From Atherinomorus stipes (lineage: Eukaryota; Chordata; Actinopteri; Atheriniformes; Atherinidae), in contig JALJCO010010480.1 in NCBI GenBank assembly GCA_023101725.1, positions 124,001 to 188,000 on the forward strand: a DNA stretch of 64,000 nt, read 5' to 3'. The number at the start of each line of letters is the position of its first letter. Position 1 is the stretch's first letter. The position numbers were made by a program, and so were the translations under genes. Shown in pieces: positions 1-27,415 of this stretch. Under the pieces are notes generated by a model. That model searched no databases and was not told the origin of the DNA. It saw only the letters and a program-made list of their open reading frames with translations.

Positions 1-1001
1 AGACGTTGGGCAATACGCAGCGAATTAATATCTGCTGCATGTCTGTGAATTTCAGTGAAATCTCAGACTTCAGCCAGCCTGTGTGAATGTGCCACAGAAA
101 AAACAGACGTCGGGGGTAATTTATTACATGTGGTCCCTAAATAATACTAATCCCGTCAGAATACGGCTAAAGTGTGCTTTTTCTATGACCTCTGAGTTTA
201 GCAAATTATAGCAGGTAATTTGCAGGGCAAATATTATATTGCAAATCACAGACATGGCCGATTCACACGGGATTAAAATCACAGACAACCTCTGTAATTA
301 TTACAAATTACATGTGGTCCTTAAGTAATACAAATCCCGTCAGAATAGGGCTTTTGTCATAGATTAGAGAGTCACATACGTGAATGCTTGGTGCTGTGAA
401 CTACTGTTGACTACTAGTGATAGAAAGTACACATCGTGTGGAGATGTTTCCAGTTAATAAAGTATTGGAGAGAGATACACTCTTGAATGTTCGTGGAAGT
501 GTAACACTGTTGAAAATAAATTTGGCACACCCAGTATTGTTTTTTTTCTGCTTCCAGTAGTTTGGGCTCTCCATTCTGCACATCTTAGAGGAGGAAACTG
601 ATGCCACAGCTCCACAAATCTCTCCTCCGCTCCACCGGACAGCGACTGCGTCTCTCCTCCTTTCCTCCATTGTTGTTTGTGTACTGGCGCTCCTGAGTGT
701 CTGTCTGGTGGAAGCGAGAGGCGTGCTGTCCTCCTATTGGTCAATATGTAGGGACACGTCGCAGGACATGTCACACTAGACGGACAAAACCAAAATATTC
801 TGACACGCCAGTCTTCCTGCGTCGTGGTCGTGAAGCGTAGCAGACGGCAAATCGTCAATCACTGATTATGTCACACTACACGGAGTGAAGACGCGACGTC
901 CTGTTATCCCACAGCGCAGAATCGGGTAGAACAGTGAGCGACTGTCTGCAACGTCTCCGTCGGGCCAAAATCGGTCTGAATTCGTGTGGTCTGATCCAGG
1001 C
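1..1001. other. 3' flank of psmd11, no gene seen
   Basis: No exon is recognisable. Two imperfect direct repeats of about 47 bp lie at 119-165 and 304-350, sharing ACATGTGGTCC and AATCCCGTCAGAATA, and suggest a small dispersed element. A minus-strand AATAAA at 120-125 could be a distal polyadenylation signal for psmd11. The rest is unassigned. Confidence 0.5.
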
Positions 1002-1007
1002 TTTAAT
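1002..1007 (-). terminator. Candidate polyadenylation signal of psmd11
   Basis: The minus strand reads ATTAAA here, about 26 nt after the psmd11 stop codon. ATTAAA is the commonest variant of AATAAA. If used, the 3' UTR would be very short, so a distal signal near 120-125 is an alternative. Confidence 0.4.
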
Positions 1008-1032
1008 GAATAAATAATCCAGGGGGCTGACC

Positions 1033-15031
<13,999 letters not shown>

Positions 15032-15100
15032 CTTTCCCTCCCACCGCCCTTCTGCTGCTTCTCTTCAATGGTGGGTCACAAACACGTCTGATGCGCGTGC
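15032..15100 (-). promoter_or_regulatory. psmd11 5' UTR and proximal promoter
   Basis: The minus strand upstream of the ATG is G/C-rich with GGGCGGTGGG (Sp-type) and reads AAGATGGC across the start codon, a YY1-type element often placed at housekeeping gene starts. No TATA box is seen. The exact start site is unknown. Confidence 0.45.
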
Positions 15101-16968
15101 CGCCACCTGGAGTACAGGAGGGTGGACACCAGGGCCCTGTCCCAGTACCAGAGCCGATTCTGGATTTCAGGGGGCCCTAAGCAGAATAATGTTTGGGGGC
15201 CCTACCCCCTCATGCCATGAATAAAGTTTTTGGGTAGACAGAATACCTTAAGTCAAAATTGAATGTGTATTAACTTATTCCAAACACTCTGGGAACATAG
15301 TAAATAAAATATGATCAAATTTACTAGTAATATATATAGTGGTGTTAATTTGCAGAGTTCAGAGTTTCACAGATTGTGATTTGTTGCGGCAGCGTGCCAG
15401 CAGAGTGGAGAACGTCCCCATAAACTAAAGGAAAGCTAAATCTGAACTTACAGGAAAATAGTACTTGTTCATTCATCTGTCTTAACCCTTTAGTGACTAG
15501 GGATATAAATGTTCGTTTTACACTACTTTTGTTTTTACCTTTAAAACTCACTTTTAAAAGTTGTTTACCTGCCTTATTTGGTATCTTTTTTTCAACACAA
15601 CCTCACCAATGTGATTTTACAGTTTCTTTTTCATTTTGATACAATGTTTTAACACAGTTGGCCTAAAACCATTAAAAAAACATAAAATCCGAGTAGAAAA
15701 AACTTTGATTTTTCATTGTGAAAACCACAAATTTGTTTAACTTTTATAAATAAATAATAATAATAATAATAAAAATTAAAAAAAAAAGACGGCCAGTTTT
15801 CAGTTTTTTTCCCAGATTGATCATGTGCAGGAAAATTGCAACCCACAACACAGCAAAGGTTCTGGAGGCAATGCCATGCTGACTTCCTCCATTCTGACAT
15901 GGCCCCAACTGTCAAAATAGCAACAACTAAACGTCTCATCATTCTGGCATTTTTTCATCCTATGGTTGAAATGACATCCCACGATTCCAATAATTCCTTT
16001 AAAAACCTTCTCCGGCATTCAGATTTTTACGAACTTTTACAGCATCAACTTTACTCCACAACCTCGCAAAGCAACTTCATAATCTGTTATCAAAATCTCC
16101 TGAAACGGGAAATATGATCTGCCTCCGCCTATTAATGTACTGTAACTTCAGCTGGTCTGAAACATGTTAGATTCATGTCTGAATCTCAGGATCACAGGAT
16201 CACCATCCGGGGCCACTGCGGTAATGCCAGCCAAGTTTCAGAGTTACAGCCAAAATAACGCCAGTTGGCTTTACCGCGGATCCGCAAGAGGCGGCTGGCT
16301 TGACTGCAGTCCGGAGAGCTGGGACTGACCCACCAGCAGTAGCTACTTGACGGGTCATAGAGGGAGAGAACGTGTGCTCGGAGCTGTGCACATCCACGCT
16401 TCCCGTTTCCAGCAGAGTCCCCAAGTGCCGTCAGGACTGGAGGGAACGGTTGTAATGATGAAGTTAACTGACTCCGGCTGGAGTCAGTGAATTTTCCTGT
16501 CACGCTTTCACCAAACTTTTCCAGATGAGCGATGGAGCCCACGCAAAGTAACTGTTTGCACACCAGCTCCTCTCGGGATGCGTGTTGCCATGGTGATACA
16601 TAAACTAGCAAGCTGTGCAGAGCACTGATGGATCTGGTACAAAATACTCCCTGTAGTTTAAAGGCCTCCTTCCACTGAAAACCCGTTTAACTTGCTCCTT
16701 CTGAAATACAGAGGGTTTCCCCTTGTTTACTTACACATGCTGACTTGCTAGCGTTGCGTTCCCCCCAGTCGGCTGTGCTTTCTCATCAGAGAAACAATAC
16801 GAAGAAAAGAGAGAATCGGGAACAGCCTCGCACTTCTACGTCACATTGCAAATAGCGTATCCCACGTGGGGTTTCTATCTGTCCATTGGAAGGCAGGTAA
16901 CCCTCCACTACACTAGAGTACACTGTAGCTTCGGAGTTGAGAAGCTAATTAGCTAGCTGTTTGTTAGC
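15101..16968. other. Intergenic region upstream of psmd11
   Basis: No exon recognised. A GGGGGCCCTA repeat remnant lies at 15170-15205, a TAA microsatellite at 15750-15770, and A-rich DNA at 15770-15790. The segment 16850-16970 is probably the 5' part of the hAT-related element whose transposase relic follows. Confidence 0.4.
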
Positions 16969-17815
16969 ATGGCGGAACAAACTTGTTTGTCGGCTCTATT
17001 TCCTGTCTGTAGCGAAATAAGAGCGGAGGGCGGAGCTTCCTTCATACACTCATGGGGCAGACACACGTATGATGTTATTGGTTTGGAAATGGAACAAATT
17101 CACTCAGCGTTTGGCCTCTCACATCCGATCACCGCCACCGTTACAGACAATGGGTCAAATTTTGTGAAAGCGTTTAAGATGTTCACACAAGCTGAGCTTG
17201 ACCGTGCCGATCAGGAGTATGAAGAGCAGGATGGTTTTTTTACAGATGTGGATGAGTTGCTTGGGACCTCAGAAGGACAGTTTTGTCTCCCCCCACATTA
17301 TAGATGTGCTTCCCATACACTCAATTTAATCTCATGCAATGATGTTGACAAATGGCTGTCATCCAACAGTGACTCAAAACTTGTGTATAGGAGTGCAACG
17401 GGGAAATGCGTTGCTCTCTGGACTAAGGCAAGCCGTTCTACCCTGGCTTCTGAGATGGTGGATGAAACATGTGGGGAAAAAAACTGATTGTGCTAATTCC
17501 TACCATGACGCCTTGTCCCGTATTTGTGACATCCCAGCCAACGATCTGAACACGCTTTGCTCTCAGCTGGACATCAGAGCCCCGACAGAACGCGAACATC
17601 TGTTCCTAAAGGAATACTGTAGTGTTCTTAAACCGCTGACCGTGGCATTGGATATGTTGCAAGGTGAAGACAACTGCTATTACGGTAGTCTTTTACCAAC
17701 CCTGGAGACCCTGATGTCCAGGACGCTGGCACTCCAAAATGGACTGTTGAGGATGACAGCACTTACCAGGTGTTATTGTACAGGTAAGCCAAATCTTGAT
17801 AGCCCATATGATTAA
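16969..17815 (+). pseudogene. hAT-superfamily transposase relic
   Basis: The first frame (16969-17487) has the hAT transposase core stretch ATVTDNGSNFVKAFK, a PPHYRCASHTLNLI segment and ALWTKASRSTLASEMV. A second frame (from about 17490 to 17815) continues with SYHDALSRI, FLKEYCSVLKPLTVALD, GEDNCYYGSLLPTLE and LALQNGLL. A short deletion near 17495 removes the segment before SYHDAL that intact relatives have and changes frame. The BED zinc-finger N-terminus is absent: the frame opens with an unrelated MAEQTCLSALFP segment. The C-terminal dimerisation region is also missing; the frame stops soon after a donor-like CAG/gtaagc at 17781. Dead copy, not a host gene. Confidence 0.8.
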
Positions 17816-17869
17816 TTTTAATAAATATTATTACACTATTCCTCCTATGATGAAGTGTATATTTTAACA

Positions 17870-17945
17870 ACATTGTGGTATCAGTACTCAGTATCGGCTG
17901 ATACCCAGAGCACAAGTATCGGAATCTGTATCAAAACATCTCTAC
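17870..17945. repeat. Remnant of an ATCGG-rich dispersed repeat
   Basis: Reads GTATCGGCTGATACC followed by AAGTATCGGAATC, the end-type sequence of a widespread fish DNA-transposon family. It may mark the 3' end of the hAT relic just upstream. Confidence 0.4.
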
Positions 17946-18179
17946 CAGCATTTCCACCTTCTGCACAAAGTGCCCTTTTTTTTCACTGAGCACCTGCCCC
18001 CCCCAAATGTCTGTGCACGCCACTGCACGAGGATTTAGAAGGGTTGTCCCATTTCTTAGGGGAATAATTCAATCTCTTGCACTTGAAACTGCATTTCAAG
18101 TATCAGAGCCAAGGGGAGGGGTAGGGCTGGGGGGAGGGGGAGGGGTAGGGATGAAAACAGGAATTGGTGTGTGATGAAG

Positions 18180-19003
18180 ACTCGTTGTTGACATTAACAA
18201 ACTGAAATCTATCAGATAAATATGACTTGAACCAGTCTAATGCAGTTCCTCTAATTCCAATAACATGTTCAAGTCTCTGTAGCAGAATGTTGTGATCAAT
18301 GGTGTTGTGATCCTACACTCCAGGATTCTAACAATCATAACCTGAATAAAATAATGGCCTTTTTATCTGAAGCCATGAGAAAAGATCATTAGTAACCTTC
18401 ACCAGTGCCGTAAAGCTCTGTGCTATGATGAGCTCTAAAACCAGACTGAAACTTTTCAAACAGATTATTTCTGCTCAGATGGGCACAAAGTTGAGCTGAA
18501 ACTGTTTTCTCAAGAATTTTAGACATAAAGGGGAGGTTGGATATCGGTCTATAATTAGCTAATTCTCCTGAGTCAAGAGTAGGTTTTTTTTTAAGTAGAG
18601 GTTTTTTTTACTGCAGTTTTAAATGACTGATGTACAAATTCCTGTCAATAGAAATATATCAATCAGATCAAACAAATGTATCAAAGGAAAAAATTTCCTT
18701 AAACAGCTTGGTTGGGATGGGATCAAGAATGAAAATAGAAGGTTTGGATGCCACAATTAATTTAGTTAACTCAGATATCTGTACAGGACAGAAATGATCC
18801 AAACATAAATCAGCTTCTACAGACGTCTCTAAACCTGCTGGGGTTAAGAAGTCGTTAGTAGTTGGAAGGATGTCATGGATTTTCTCTCTAATAAAAACAA
18901 TTATGTTTATGAAGAAACTCATGAAGTCATCACAGCTGAGAGTCGGGGGAAGGATGGTTAGCTGCTGGCTAGCAGCTGATAAGGAGGCTGCAATGCTGTA
19001 CAC
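18180..19003 (-). mobile_element. L2-type LINE reverse transcriptase fragment, degenerate
   Basis: On the minus strand 19003-18668 encodes the linker before the reverse transcriptase, with LDPIPTKLFKE; 18330-18180 encodes [20 protein letters not shown] then [17 protein letters not shown], the fingers/palm region of L2/CR1-like LINEs. Frames are interrupted by stops and indels, and the catalytic part and 3' tail are missing. Separate from the plus-strand copy at 53640-55995. Confidence 0.75.
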
Positions 19004-19970
19004 AACTTATTTGCACATATACTTTAAATTCTTTTGACCTACTTTAGTTATAACTACTATAGCTACTGGCAAATTCTTTTATTGTGCACGTACCATCTGT
19101 GTTTGTTCTGGTTGTGCTCTCTGCCAAATTTGGGCCAGCACTCAGAAATGTTGGCAGTTTCCAGAACCTCAGATATGGGCACAGCTCTGATACTTCTCAT
19201 CAATTCCTCATTAATGACCAACTCTCCATCAAACAGGTCAGAGACCAGAGTCCCTAAGGGTCCGCCGTCCCAGTAAGGTTTGACTGAATCATCCAAGCTG
19301 GTGTGTGAAGGTACTCACCTGAACATCTGACTGCCTTCCTTCCTGGGGCCAACCCTGCTTGCCACCCTGATGCAGGCCAAGCTGCTGGTCATCCCAGTGA
19401 TCGACAGCTACCTCCCCTGGAATGTTGCTCTTGGTAATTCCAGGTATGATTCAACAACTAAAATTGAAAGGCGCTGGGGTTTGTTTCCTAATTCTGTAAC
19501 TAAGACCAACCTATTTTGATCAACCTGTCTCTTCATGAAAATGCAGGAAAGGTGCAGGATGGAGTAATCCCACGTTTACAGTCATTCACTTAAACTGGAT
19601 AACTCCATCTAATTTGAGACACTCCCTTATTTGGTATCATAGGTTTCTAAATCAGCATCACTTTTACTTCCGGCTAATCTGACGAGGCCAACATGACGAC
19701 GCCCTGTAGACCGATTCAGTACAGGGGGAAGTCAGAGGGAAAACTGACTAAACTGCACCAATTTAGACCTGTTCAGTCACTTGGTCGTAGATCTGGGAAG
19801 ACGGGCGGGGTCACTGGGTTTGGACCCCGATCTCAACATAGCCCGTTTCTGGTGCTTGTCCATGTCCTGGATCGTGGCTTTACACATTAGATGGAATCCC
19901 CAAAAGAACATGAAAAGGGTGCCATTTCTAGATCCCTATTTGAGGATCCATAAGTTTTTTTTAAAGCTCA
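19004..19970. other. Unassigned segment
   Basis: A minus-strand frame of 77 codons (19063-19296) has a mixed, coding-like composition (VSDLFDGELVINEELMRSI) but matches no family I recognise. A plus-strand stretch at 19340-19440 (LMQAKLLVIPVIDSYLPWN) is also of normal composition. No splice framework joins them, so no gene is claimed. Confidence 0.3.
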
Positions 19971-20640
19971 CACGATCAGTAGCTGCGTTTACATGGACCC
20001 AAATATACCGATTGCTTTCGGTTTAAAAGCTCTTTTGGAATGAAAATGATCCATGTAAACACTCTCTTTCCGAATGAAAAGTGCTGAACCGAATGAATGT
20101 TCATTCGGTTTCACGGGGGTAGAATATTCCTTTCCCCAAACCGAACGGGGTTTCATGTAAACGCTGAATCGGAAAGTTGTGAGGTTGCACTCTTACAGCG
20201 CATGCTTCAACAAGACGTCAACGTGCAACGAGTGACGTTTCCTCACTTTGACAGATGGCTGTGAACAACGTAATTCCCTGGACAGCAAAAGAAAGTTTGT
20301 CTTTTACTCAAACTCCGTCTCTACGCCTTTTCCTCTTGATTGTCTGCAGTAGGAGCTCATGAGGATCAGCTGCTGGACTAAAGTCCTGCAGAAACCACAA
20401 CAACTGTGATGATCAGTTTTTATACCTCCGTCTTTATTAAATAATGTAATGTAACAACATTCTGCGCATGTCAGACAGGATTATTCTGAATAAATACTGG
20501 CGCATGTACTCGCCAGATCAGAATGAATTAGTTCCCATGTAAACAGCTGCCCTGAAATCCTCAATCAGAATGATTTCATTCCGAAAAGGAAAAAAGTCTC
20601 CATGTAGACGTTCCCACTGATTTAGTCCAAGTCTGCTGAC
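19970..20640. mobile_element. Old miniature element with TTTACATG ends
   Basis: Left part reads GCGTTTACATGGACCC and the right part CCATGTAGACGTTCCC, imperfect inverted repeats, with several internal CCATGTAAAC and TTCGGAATGA motifs. Common fish miniature-transposon style; family not named. Confidence 0.55.
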
Positions 20641-20749
20641 AATCATCAAGAAGGCTAAAGCTCAGCCTGACATCAACATGACCTTTTTAAAATGCACGTC
20701 ACAAAACAAAAGGAGAATATCCTGGTAAGATCAAAACATGACAGATATG

Positions 20750-21460
20750 AGTAACTCACTGCAAAACATAAATACATAAAAGGAGTAACTTAATGCAACA
20801 TGTTAGTGAAAAAAAAAAACAAAACATGAAAGTACATCAGAAACTTAAAGTAAAATATAAATGAGAGTAACTTAATGTAACATTAAATGTGTAAAAGAGT
20901 AACTTAAGAAAGGGGGGAGGGGAGGGAAGGGAGAGGGGGGGAAAAAAATAAAAAACGGGAAGAAAGGGAAAAAAAGAGGAGGAAAGAAGAGCCCGGAAAA
21001 AAGGGGAAAAGAAAAGGGGAGGGGAGAGGGAGGGGGCCGATGCTTCTGGGGTAAAATAAAAAGGGAAATGAGATAGAACAAAAAAAAATGGGAGGAGGGA
21101 GCGAGCAAAAAATAAAAAAAAAAAAAGATAAAAAATACATGGGCAAACACAAAAAAAAAAAAAAGAGAAAAAAAAAAAAATAAAAATAAAAAATAAAAAA
21201 AAAAAAGAAAAAAAAAGAAGAATAAAATAAAAAAAAAAAAATCCAGAGGAAAAGAGCCGTCGAACAACAGAAAAAGAAAGAGAAGTACAGAATAAAATTT
21301 ATTATATAAAAAAAAAGAAAAGGAATAAAAAAAAAAAAAATAAAGAAAAAGCAAGAACAAAATAAAATACAAAAGCAACGGAAGAAAAGAGGAGGAGGAT
21401 GAGAGAAAACCACACAGAAAATAAAAGGATAAGGGATAAAAAATTAAAATACTAAATAAG

Positions 21461-21496
<36 letters not shown>

Positions 21497-21497
21497 A

Positions 21498-21541
<44 letters not shown>

Positions 21542-22150
21542 AAAAAAAGAAAAGAAAATCAAAAAAAACAAAAAAAAAACATAAAAAAGAAAATAAATAA
21601 TTAAAAAAAACAAAAAAAAAAAAAAAATAAAAAAAAAAAAACAAAAAAAAAAAAAACAAAAAAAAAACAAAAAAAAAAAAAGAAAAGAATAAAATCAAAA
21701 AAAAAAAAAAAAAAAAATACGCAAAAGAGGAAGGAGAAGAACCCGAGCGCCAGGGGAAGAGAAAACAAACAAGCCGCCCAACCACCAGCAAGCGACGCAA
21801 AAAAAAAATAAAAAAAAAAAAAACAGAGCCACAAAAAAAAATAAAAAAAAAGCATCTCAACGCTCGCCCCCGGACTAACTTCCTGACAGAAGGGCGTAAA
21901 AAAAAAAAATAGAGAAAAAACAAAAAAACGCGAGGAGAAGGAAATGGAATAAAAGGAAAAATCAAATAAAAACGGGACAAAAAAGGAAAAGAAAGAGACA
22001 AAAAAAAAAAAAAACCGGGGGGGGGGGAGACGTTAAAGGTGAATGCATTAAAGAGTATCCTAATGAAACATATAAATGCGTAGAAGGAATAACAAATATT
22101 GCGATATGAGTAACTTAAAACCTGAATGATATAAAGATATTAAGAAAACA
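20750..22150. repeat. Degenerate GAGTAACTTAA array enclosing a purine-dominated tract
   Basis: The flanks 20750-20905 and 22030-22150 carry spaced copies of GAGTAACTTAA with ATAAATG, an irregular tandem repeat. Between them 20905-22020 is almost all A and G on the plus strand, with poly(A) stretches and G runs. Minus-strand frames of up to 169 codons here are phenylalanine and leucine homopolymers without biological meaning. Confidence 0.8.
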
Positions 22151-22183
22151 TGACAAAACATGATGGCCATGTTTACACGAGTT

Positions 22184-22715
22184 TTAAAGGTACAGTATGT
22201 AAGAATTACTGACATCTAGTGGTAAAGATGGGTATTTGAAAGAAAAGATGTTTCATTTCAAATGACTTCATATTTCTAGCACTGTTGTGAATGTACGGTG
22301 GCCGTTAGTGGCCAAAATTCTCTCAGACATAAAGATGTTTTCATCTCAGTGGATCAGTGGTCTCAGGTGTAGCTATGACTGGACTATGAGGAACTATTTT
22401 TCATGTCTTTTAAAAGCCCCAAGCAGTCTCTAACTCCCATTAAACAAAGCTGGTACAGCAGTTTTAAAGCCAGGGTTCTCGCCACACACACATTGTTTTA
22501 TCCATTCAGGAACACCGTAGAAAAAATGGTGGAACAAATATGGCAGCCTCTATATGTGCACCCCCCAACAAGTAGATATAAATGACTCATTCTAAGAAAA
22601 TAAACACATAATAGTTATTCTAGTTCAGCGATTACACATAAATGGAAACAGTTTTGAATTTTATGTCACATTTTTCTGCCATTGACCTTTGATTTTTTGC
22701 GTACTGCACCTTTAA
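22184..22715. mobile_element. TTAA-flanked miniature element
   Basis: Left TTAAAGGTACAGTATG and right GTACTGCACCTTTAA are inverted repeats bounded by TTAA; 532 bp. The interior includes ACATCTAGTGGT near the left end, a motif common in fish miniature elements. Noncoding. Confidence 0.75.
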
Positions 22716-23960
22716 TTAGTCTTTAATTCTGAATAAAAGTCAATTAAGCTTTAAAAAGATTACAAATGACCCTGTAAACAACTAATTCCAAATAAGACTG
22801 ATCATTCAGAATAAAACTTAATTCTGAAGTAAGTGGCTGGTTTATTCCTCTTAAGTCCGAATAAAATAATTCATGTCATGTAAACCTTGAATTCAGCTCC
22901 AGGTTAATTCTGGTCATTCTGCACATGCTCAGTCCTTATCCTGTTGCTATGGCGAACATCGAAGTGCATACAAAAAAAATGTTGGACTTGAGTCAAATGG
23001 TGGAAATGTAGTACGTTAGCGTCGAGCTGCTGCTACAAAACTATAATCAAAATTGAAGTGAAAATCTGTATTATTATGTGATTTTTCATGTCGGAGCCAA
23101 AAAGAAAAAGGAGCAGGAACCGCAGCTGGTTTACTTCTGGATAAATGTAAACTGATATACTTTAATTCTGAATTATTTAATTCCAAATTTTAGAAACATC
23201 GTGTAACTGTGGCTAATGGTAATACTACAAGTGTATACTGAGCTAAGCTCTGGCATTTATAAGCCACACACCACACATTTCATTCTGGAGCAGGCAAGAT
23301 TTCCAGCAGAATGCCGGTCACACAACAAAACAATTCCAAGCAATCATGCAGCCTTTCTTCATCGGTACGCATTAATCAACTGATGTCAAAGAAGCAGCAG
23401 ACAAAATATATATATGAAGACTCCCAGTTTACCGAGATGCTCACAACTTTCTCTCCTCTTTAGTTTTTGTTTTGAACATTCAGGGGGTTTCCTAAAACAG
23501 GAGCACAGCTCAAACACAGCACAACTCCCACAATGATACAATAAAAAACAAAAGCAAGGAACAGTCAGAAACAATGAAAAACAGGTTTAAACTGCATTTG
23601 AGAAAAAGAAGAAATCAATAATAGTTCAGGATAAAGCATAAAATGAATCCTCTCAGAATCATTTTCACCTGTGAGAAATATTTGATGAATCTCATAAACA
23701 ATTATGACTGTGCAAACATCTGGACATCAAATGCTGGACAAAGTGTGTGAGACTTTCCTTCAAGTCTTTCATGAATGTGTCTGGATTAAATGAGGCTGAG
23801 CTGCGTTTGTGGAACAAGTTGACGATCAGTTAGAAGATGGTTGACCAGTGTGAAGAACAAAAAAATCATGTAGTCGGATCCAGGCATTACCATTGCATGT
23901 CTACAATGAACACTAAACATTATTTAAAGATTTGCAGCAACATCTTGCAACTTAACCGTC
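22716..23960. other. Unassigned, repeat-derived region
   Basis: 22716-22900 has CATGTAAACC and AATTCTGAATAA motifs of an old miniature element that may enclose the TTAA element before it. 23200-23960 shows no exon; it lies 3' of the zinc-finger pseudogene and could hold its former 3' UTR. Confidence 0.4.
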
Positions 23961-24920
<960 letters not shown>

Positions 24921-25948
24921 CTGAAATAAAAAGAAAGATAAAACTGGAATTCTGAATAATGCAGCTGAAAAATTCCCACCCCATCGCCTTCAGAGTCACA
25001 TCTTTAATATGTCTGCATGCCCAATACAAAAACCAAACACTGAGACCCTCTGACCGATTGACTTCGAACCTGGTATTACCTGGTAAAATTTCATATCACG
25101 ATTATTGTGACCAAAATGATCACAGTTATCATTGCTATCGCGGTATTATTGAATAACCCCCAGCATCTTTAGAAATATCCAAAATGGGTCTAAACGTCAG
25201 CTTTGTCCTGTTTAACGGGGGGAATCTCCAGAGAACTGTCCATGTGGGTGCCTATGTTGCTTTCCGCCATGTTTTCATAAATTAAACACTGCAAACTGGG
25301 ACTGCTGCTGCTTTTTCTGGCAATGAGCAGCATCACTGAGAGTTTTTCAAAGAGCAGGAATCAATCACAGTTCTAATGATAATTACAATTTGAAACAGTA
25401 TTACTAATTAATAGGAATTTTATCATCGTTAGTCATTTTAATCGGCAATTGTTACATCCCTAGTTCAGTGACTGCAAATCTGCAGGCTGCCCTTTATTTT
25501 GAAATTTACCAGATGCTTTATACTATTACCATGTTTGATTTCCTGTCTGGTCCTAACTGAACTGCTGAGAGCTTAGTGTGTTCTGCAAGCCTGCACCATC
25601 AAAAATAGACATGATGCCTACATTTAGAGAAGAGCCGTGACAAGACACTTCTGGCGCATGCCGCAGCACGCCCGGTGTGAACTACGCCACCGATTTAAAA
25701 AGTTCTTGTTTAGTTCTGGAGGCGGCGTCGCACACAGCCTTTTCTACAAGGCACAGTGGGACTTTGCTTCACCTTAACAGAAAATAATGAAATCACTGGA
25801 GCAGAAATCAAAATAAACGTGAGTGAACACAGTCTATTTTTGTCCTGTAATCCATATGGGGTCATGTCTACAAGATGTGTTAAGAACCAGTACTGCTCCA
25901 AAAGAGGTCCCATGGGCTCTCTCTATCCTCTCCGCTCCCCCACAGACC
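24921..25948. other. Unassigned, with a hAT-like remnant
   Basis: 25075-25465 reads CATATCACGATTATTGTGAC, TATCGCGGTATTATTGA and later TTACATCCCTA, resembling the ends of a common fish hAT-type repeat. The left boundary is not clear. No exon seen in 25466-25948. Confidence 0.4.
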
Positions 25949-26622
25949 TTAAAGGTTGAATATGGAACACGGACAGAACAGAGACATCACGTGTGTCTAG
26001 GTTGTAGTTGCAACGGCAGAAAAACAACTCCAGCCGCTGGGATGCCAGAATCTGCCGATACGCAAGTGTCCAACAGTCTGCAGCATGTCCAACAAGTAAC
26101 GCAGAGGAGTTTATAACTGACAGCTAACGTTAGCCACGTTAGCAAACAAGCTAGCTTACGGATCCAGGAGGAAAGTCGCCATTTCCGTGTTTTACTCTGT
26201 GGAAAACGTTTATGTGGGTCCATTTAGTGAAGTCTTCACCTAAATTTACTCCAGGTTTTGCTCTTCTCAGGTCACTCCTCCTCAGAAACAGATAACAATA
26301 TCTCCAGGTTATGAAGCAGCTGCTTCACTCGTCGTCTCCACGGTTTCCTCCTGTAGCAGCCTGACTATGCCCAAAATATTATTTCCACACAGAGATCGTA
26401 TTTGGCAACCTGCAATGGCGGTGCGTATTGGCTTATAGACATAAATAAAATGCCATTATCGAACCCGTTAAAATTTATTTAATAATTATTTTTAGGCTAA
26501 ATATAATTTTTCTAGGAAATGTTGTACTTTCATTCTGTACACCCCCAAACGACCTGTGGAGTTTTTTTTTTTTTTTTTTTTAATATAGCTTTTAATAAAA
26601 ATGTTACATATTTAACCTTTAA
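25949..26622 (+). mobile_element. TTAA-flanked element family, copy C (complete)
   Basis: Begins TTAAAGGTTGAATATGG and ends with TTTAACCTTTAA; 674 bp. Nearly collinear with 9882-10546, including ACTGACAGCTAACGTTAGCC and ATTGGCTTATAGAC. A T-run lies at 26563-26581. Confidence 0.85.
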
Positions 26623-26754
26623 GTCTATACAACATAGACTCATAAGCTATCCCCTAACAAGGATAAAAACTATTAAAAGTACATGTGGGCTTCGTTACAA
26701 AGCCATTAATGAAATCAATTAAATCTAGGATATTTAAGGGGGTTAAGAATGTTT

Positions 26755-27165
26755 CAGGGGCTCCAGTTCCTCTAAAACAGCCCAACAACATCTTTGTCCC
26801 TGGTAGAGTTTAAATCACTGATATTAGGGTCTGATTCTGAAGGGGTTAATGTCTTTTCTGAAGCGAGCTCTGTCCGCAGTGCTGGAGCCTCATGTGAGGA
26901 CGCAGGGGTGGTAGCGAGAAACTCTGAGAGGAACACACACAGAGCAGCTATGATGCTGTCATGTTCACCAGGTAAACCAGGTCTAGTAAGGGAGGGGGGC
27001 GTCCTGCCTAGGTAATGGTTGGAAACCTTAAAACAGAACCAAACATGCTTTTTTCACCTTTTTGAAGTTTATTACATCGTCTCACTGGGTCTGTGGGGGC
27101 CAGACATTTTGCTCTCGTGGGCCGGATGTGACCCACGGGCCGCTAATTATGGACCCCTGCCCTAC
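26755..27165 (+). mobile_element. Dispersed element family G, copy 1
   Basis: Shares CTTTGTCCCTGGTAGAGTTT, CTGTCATGTTCACC and CGGGCCGCTAATTA with the reverse copy at 39050-39445. The CCCACGGGCCGC end resembles a frequent hAT-type fish repeat. Noncoding. Confidence 0.6.
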
Positions 27166-27415
27166 ACCCTTGTATGAGGTGTCCCAACACCGACCCTATA
27201 CCCTACACCCTTGTATGACATGTCCCAATACCCATGCTAAACCCTACACCCTTGTATGAAGTGTCCCAACACCCACCCTAAACCCTACACCCCTGTATGA
27301 AGTGTCCCAGTACCCACCCTAATCCCTACACCCTTGTATGAAGTGTCCCAGTACCCACCCTATACCCTACACCCTTGTATGAAGTGTCCCAGTACCCACC
27401 CTATACCCTACAAGT
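27166..27415. repeat. Minisatellite, about six units of 42 bp
   Basis: Units read CCCTACACCCTTGTATGAAG then TGTCCCAACACCCACCCTA with substitutions. A related TGTTGGGACA motif in opposite orientation near 30360 suggests the array is the subterminal repeat of a larger transposon spanning about 27166-30380. Confidence 0.8.

Noticed and set aside
401..858. Minus-strand frames of 89 and 134 codons 3' of psmd11
   Set aside because: No recognised domain or splice framework; composition suggests a decayed repeat.
20872..22001. Several overlapping minus-strand frames of 70-169 codons
   Set aside because: They are Phe/Leu homopolymers produced by a purine-rich tract; no start context, domain or codon structure.
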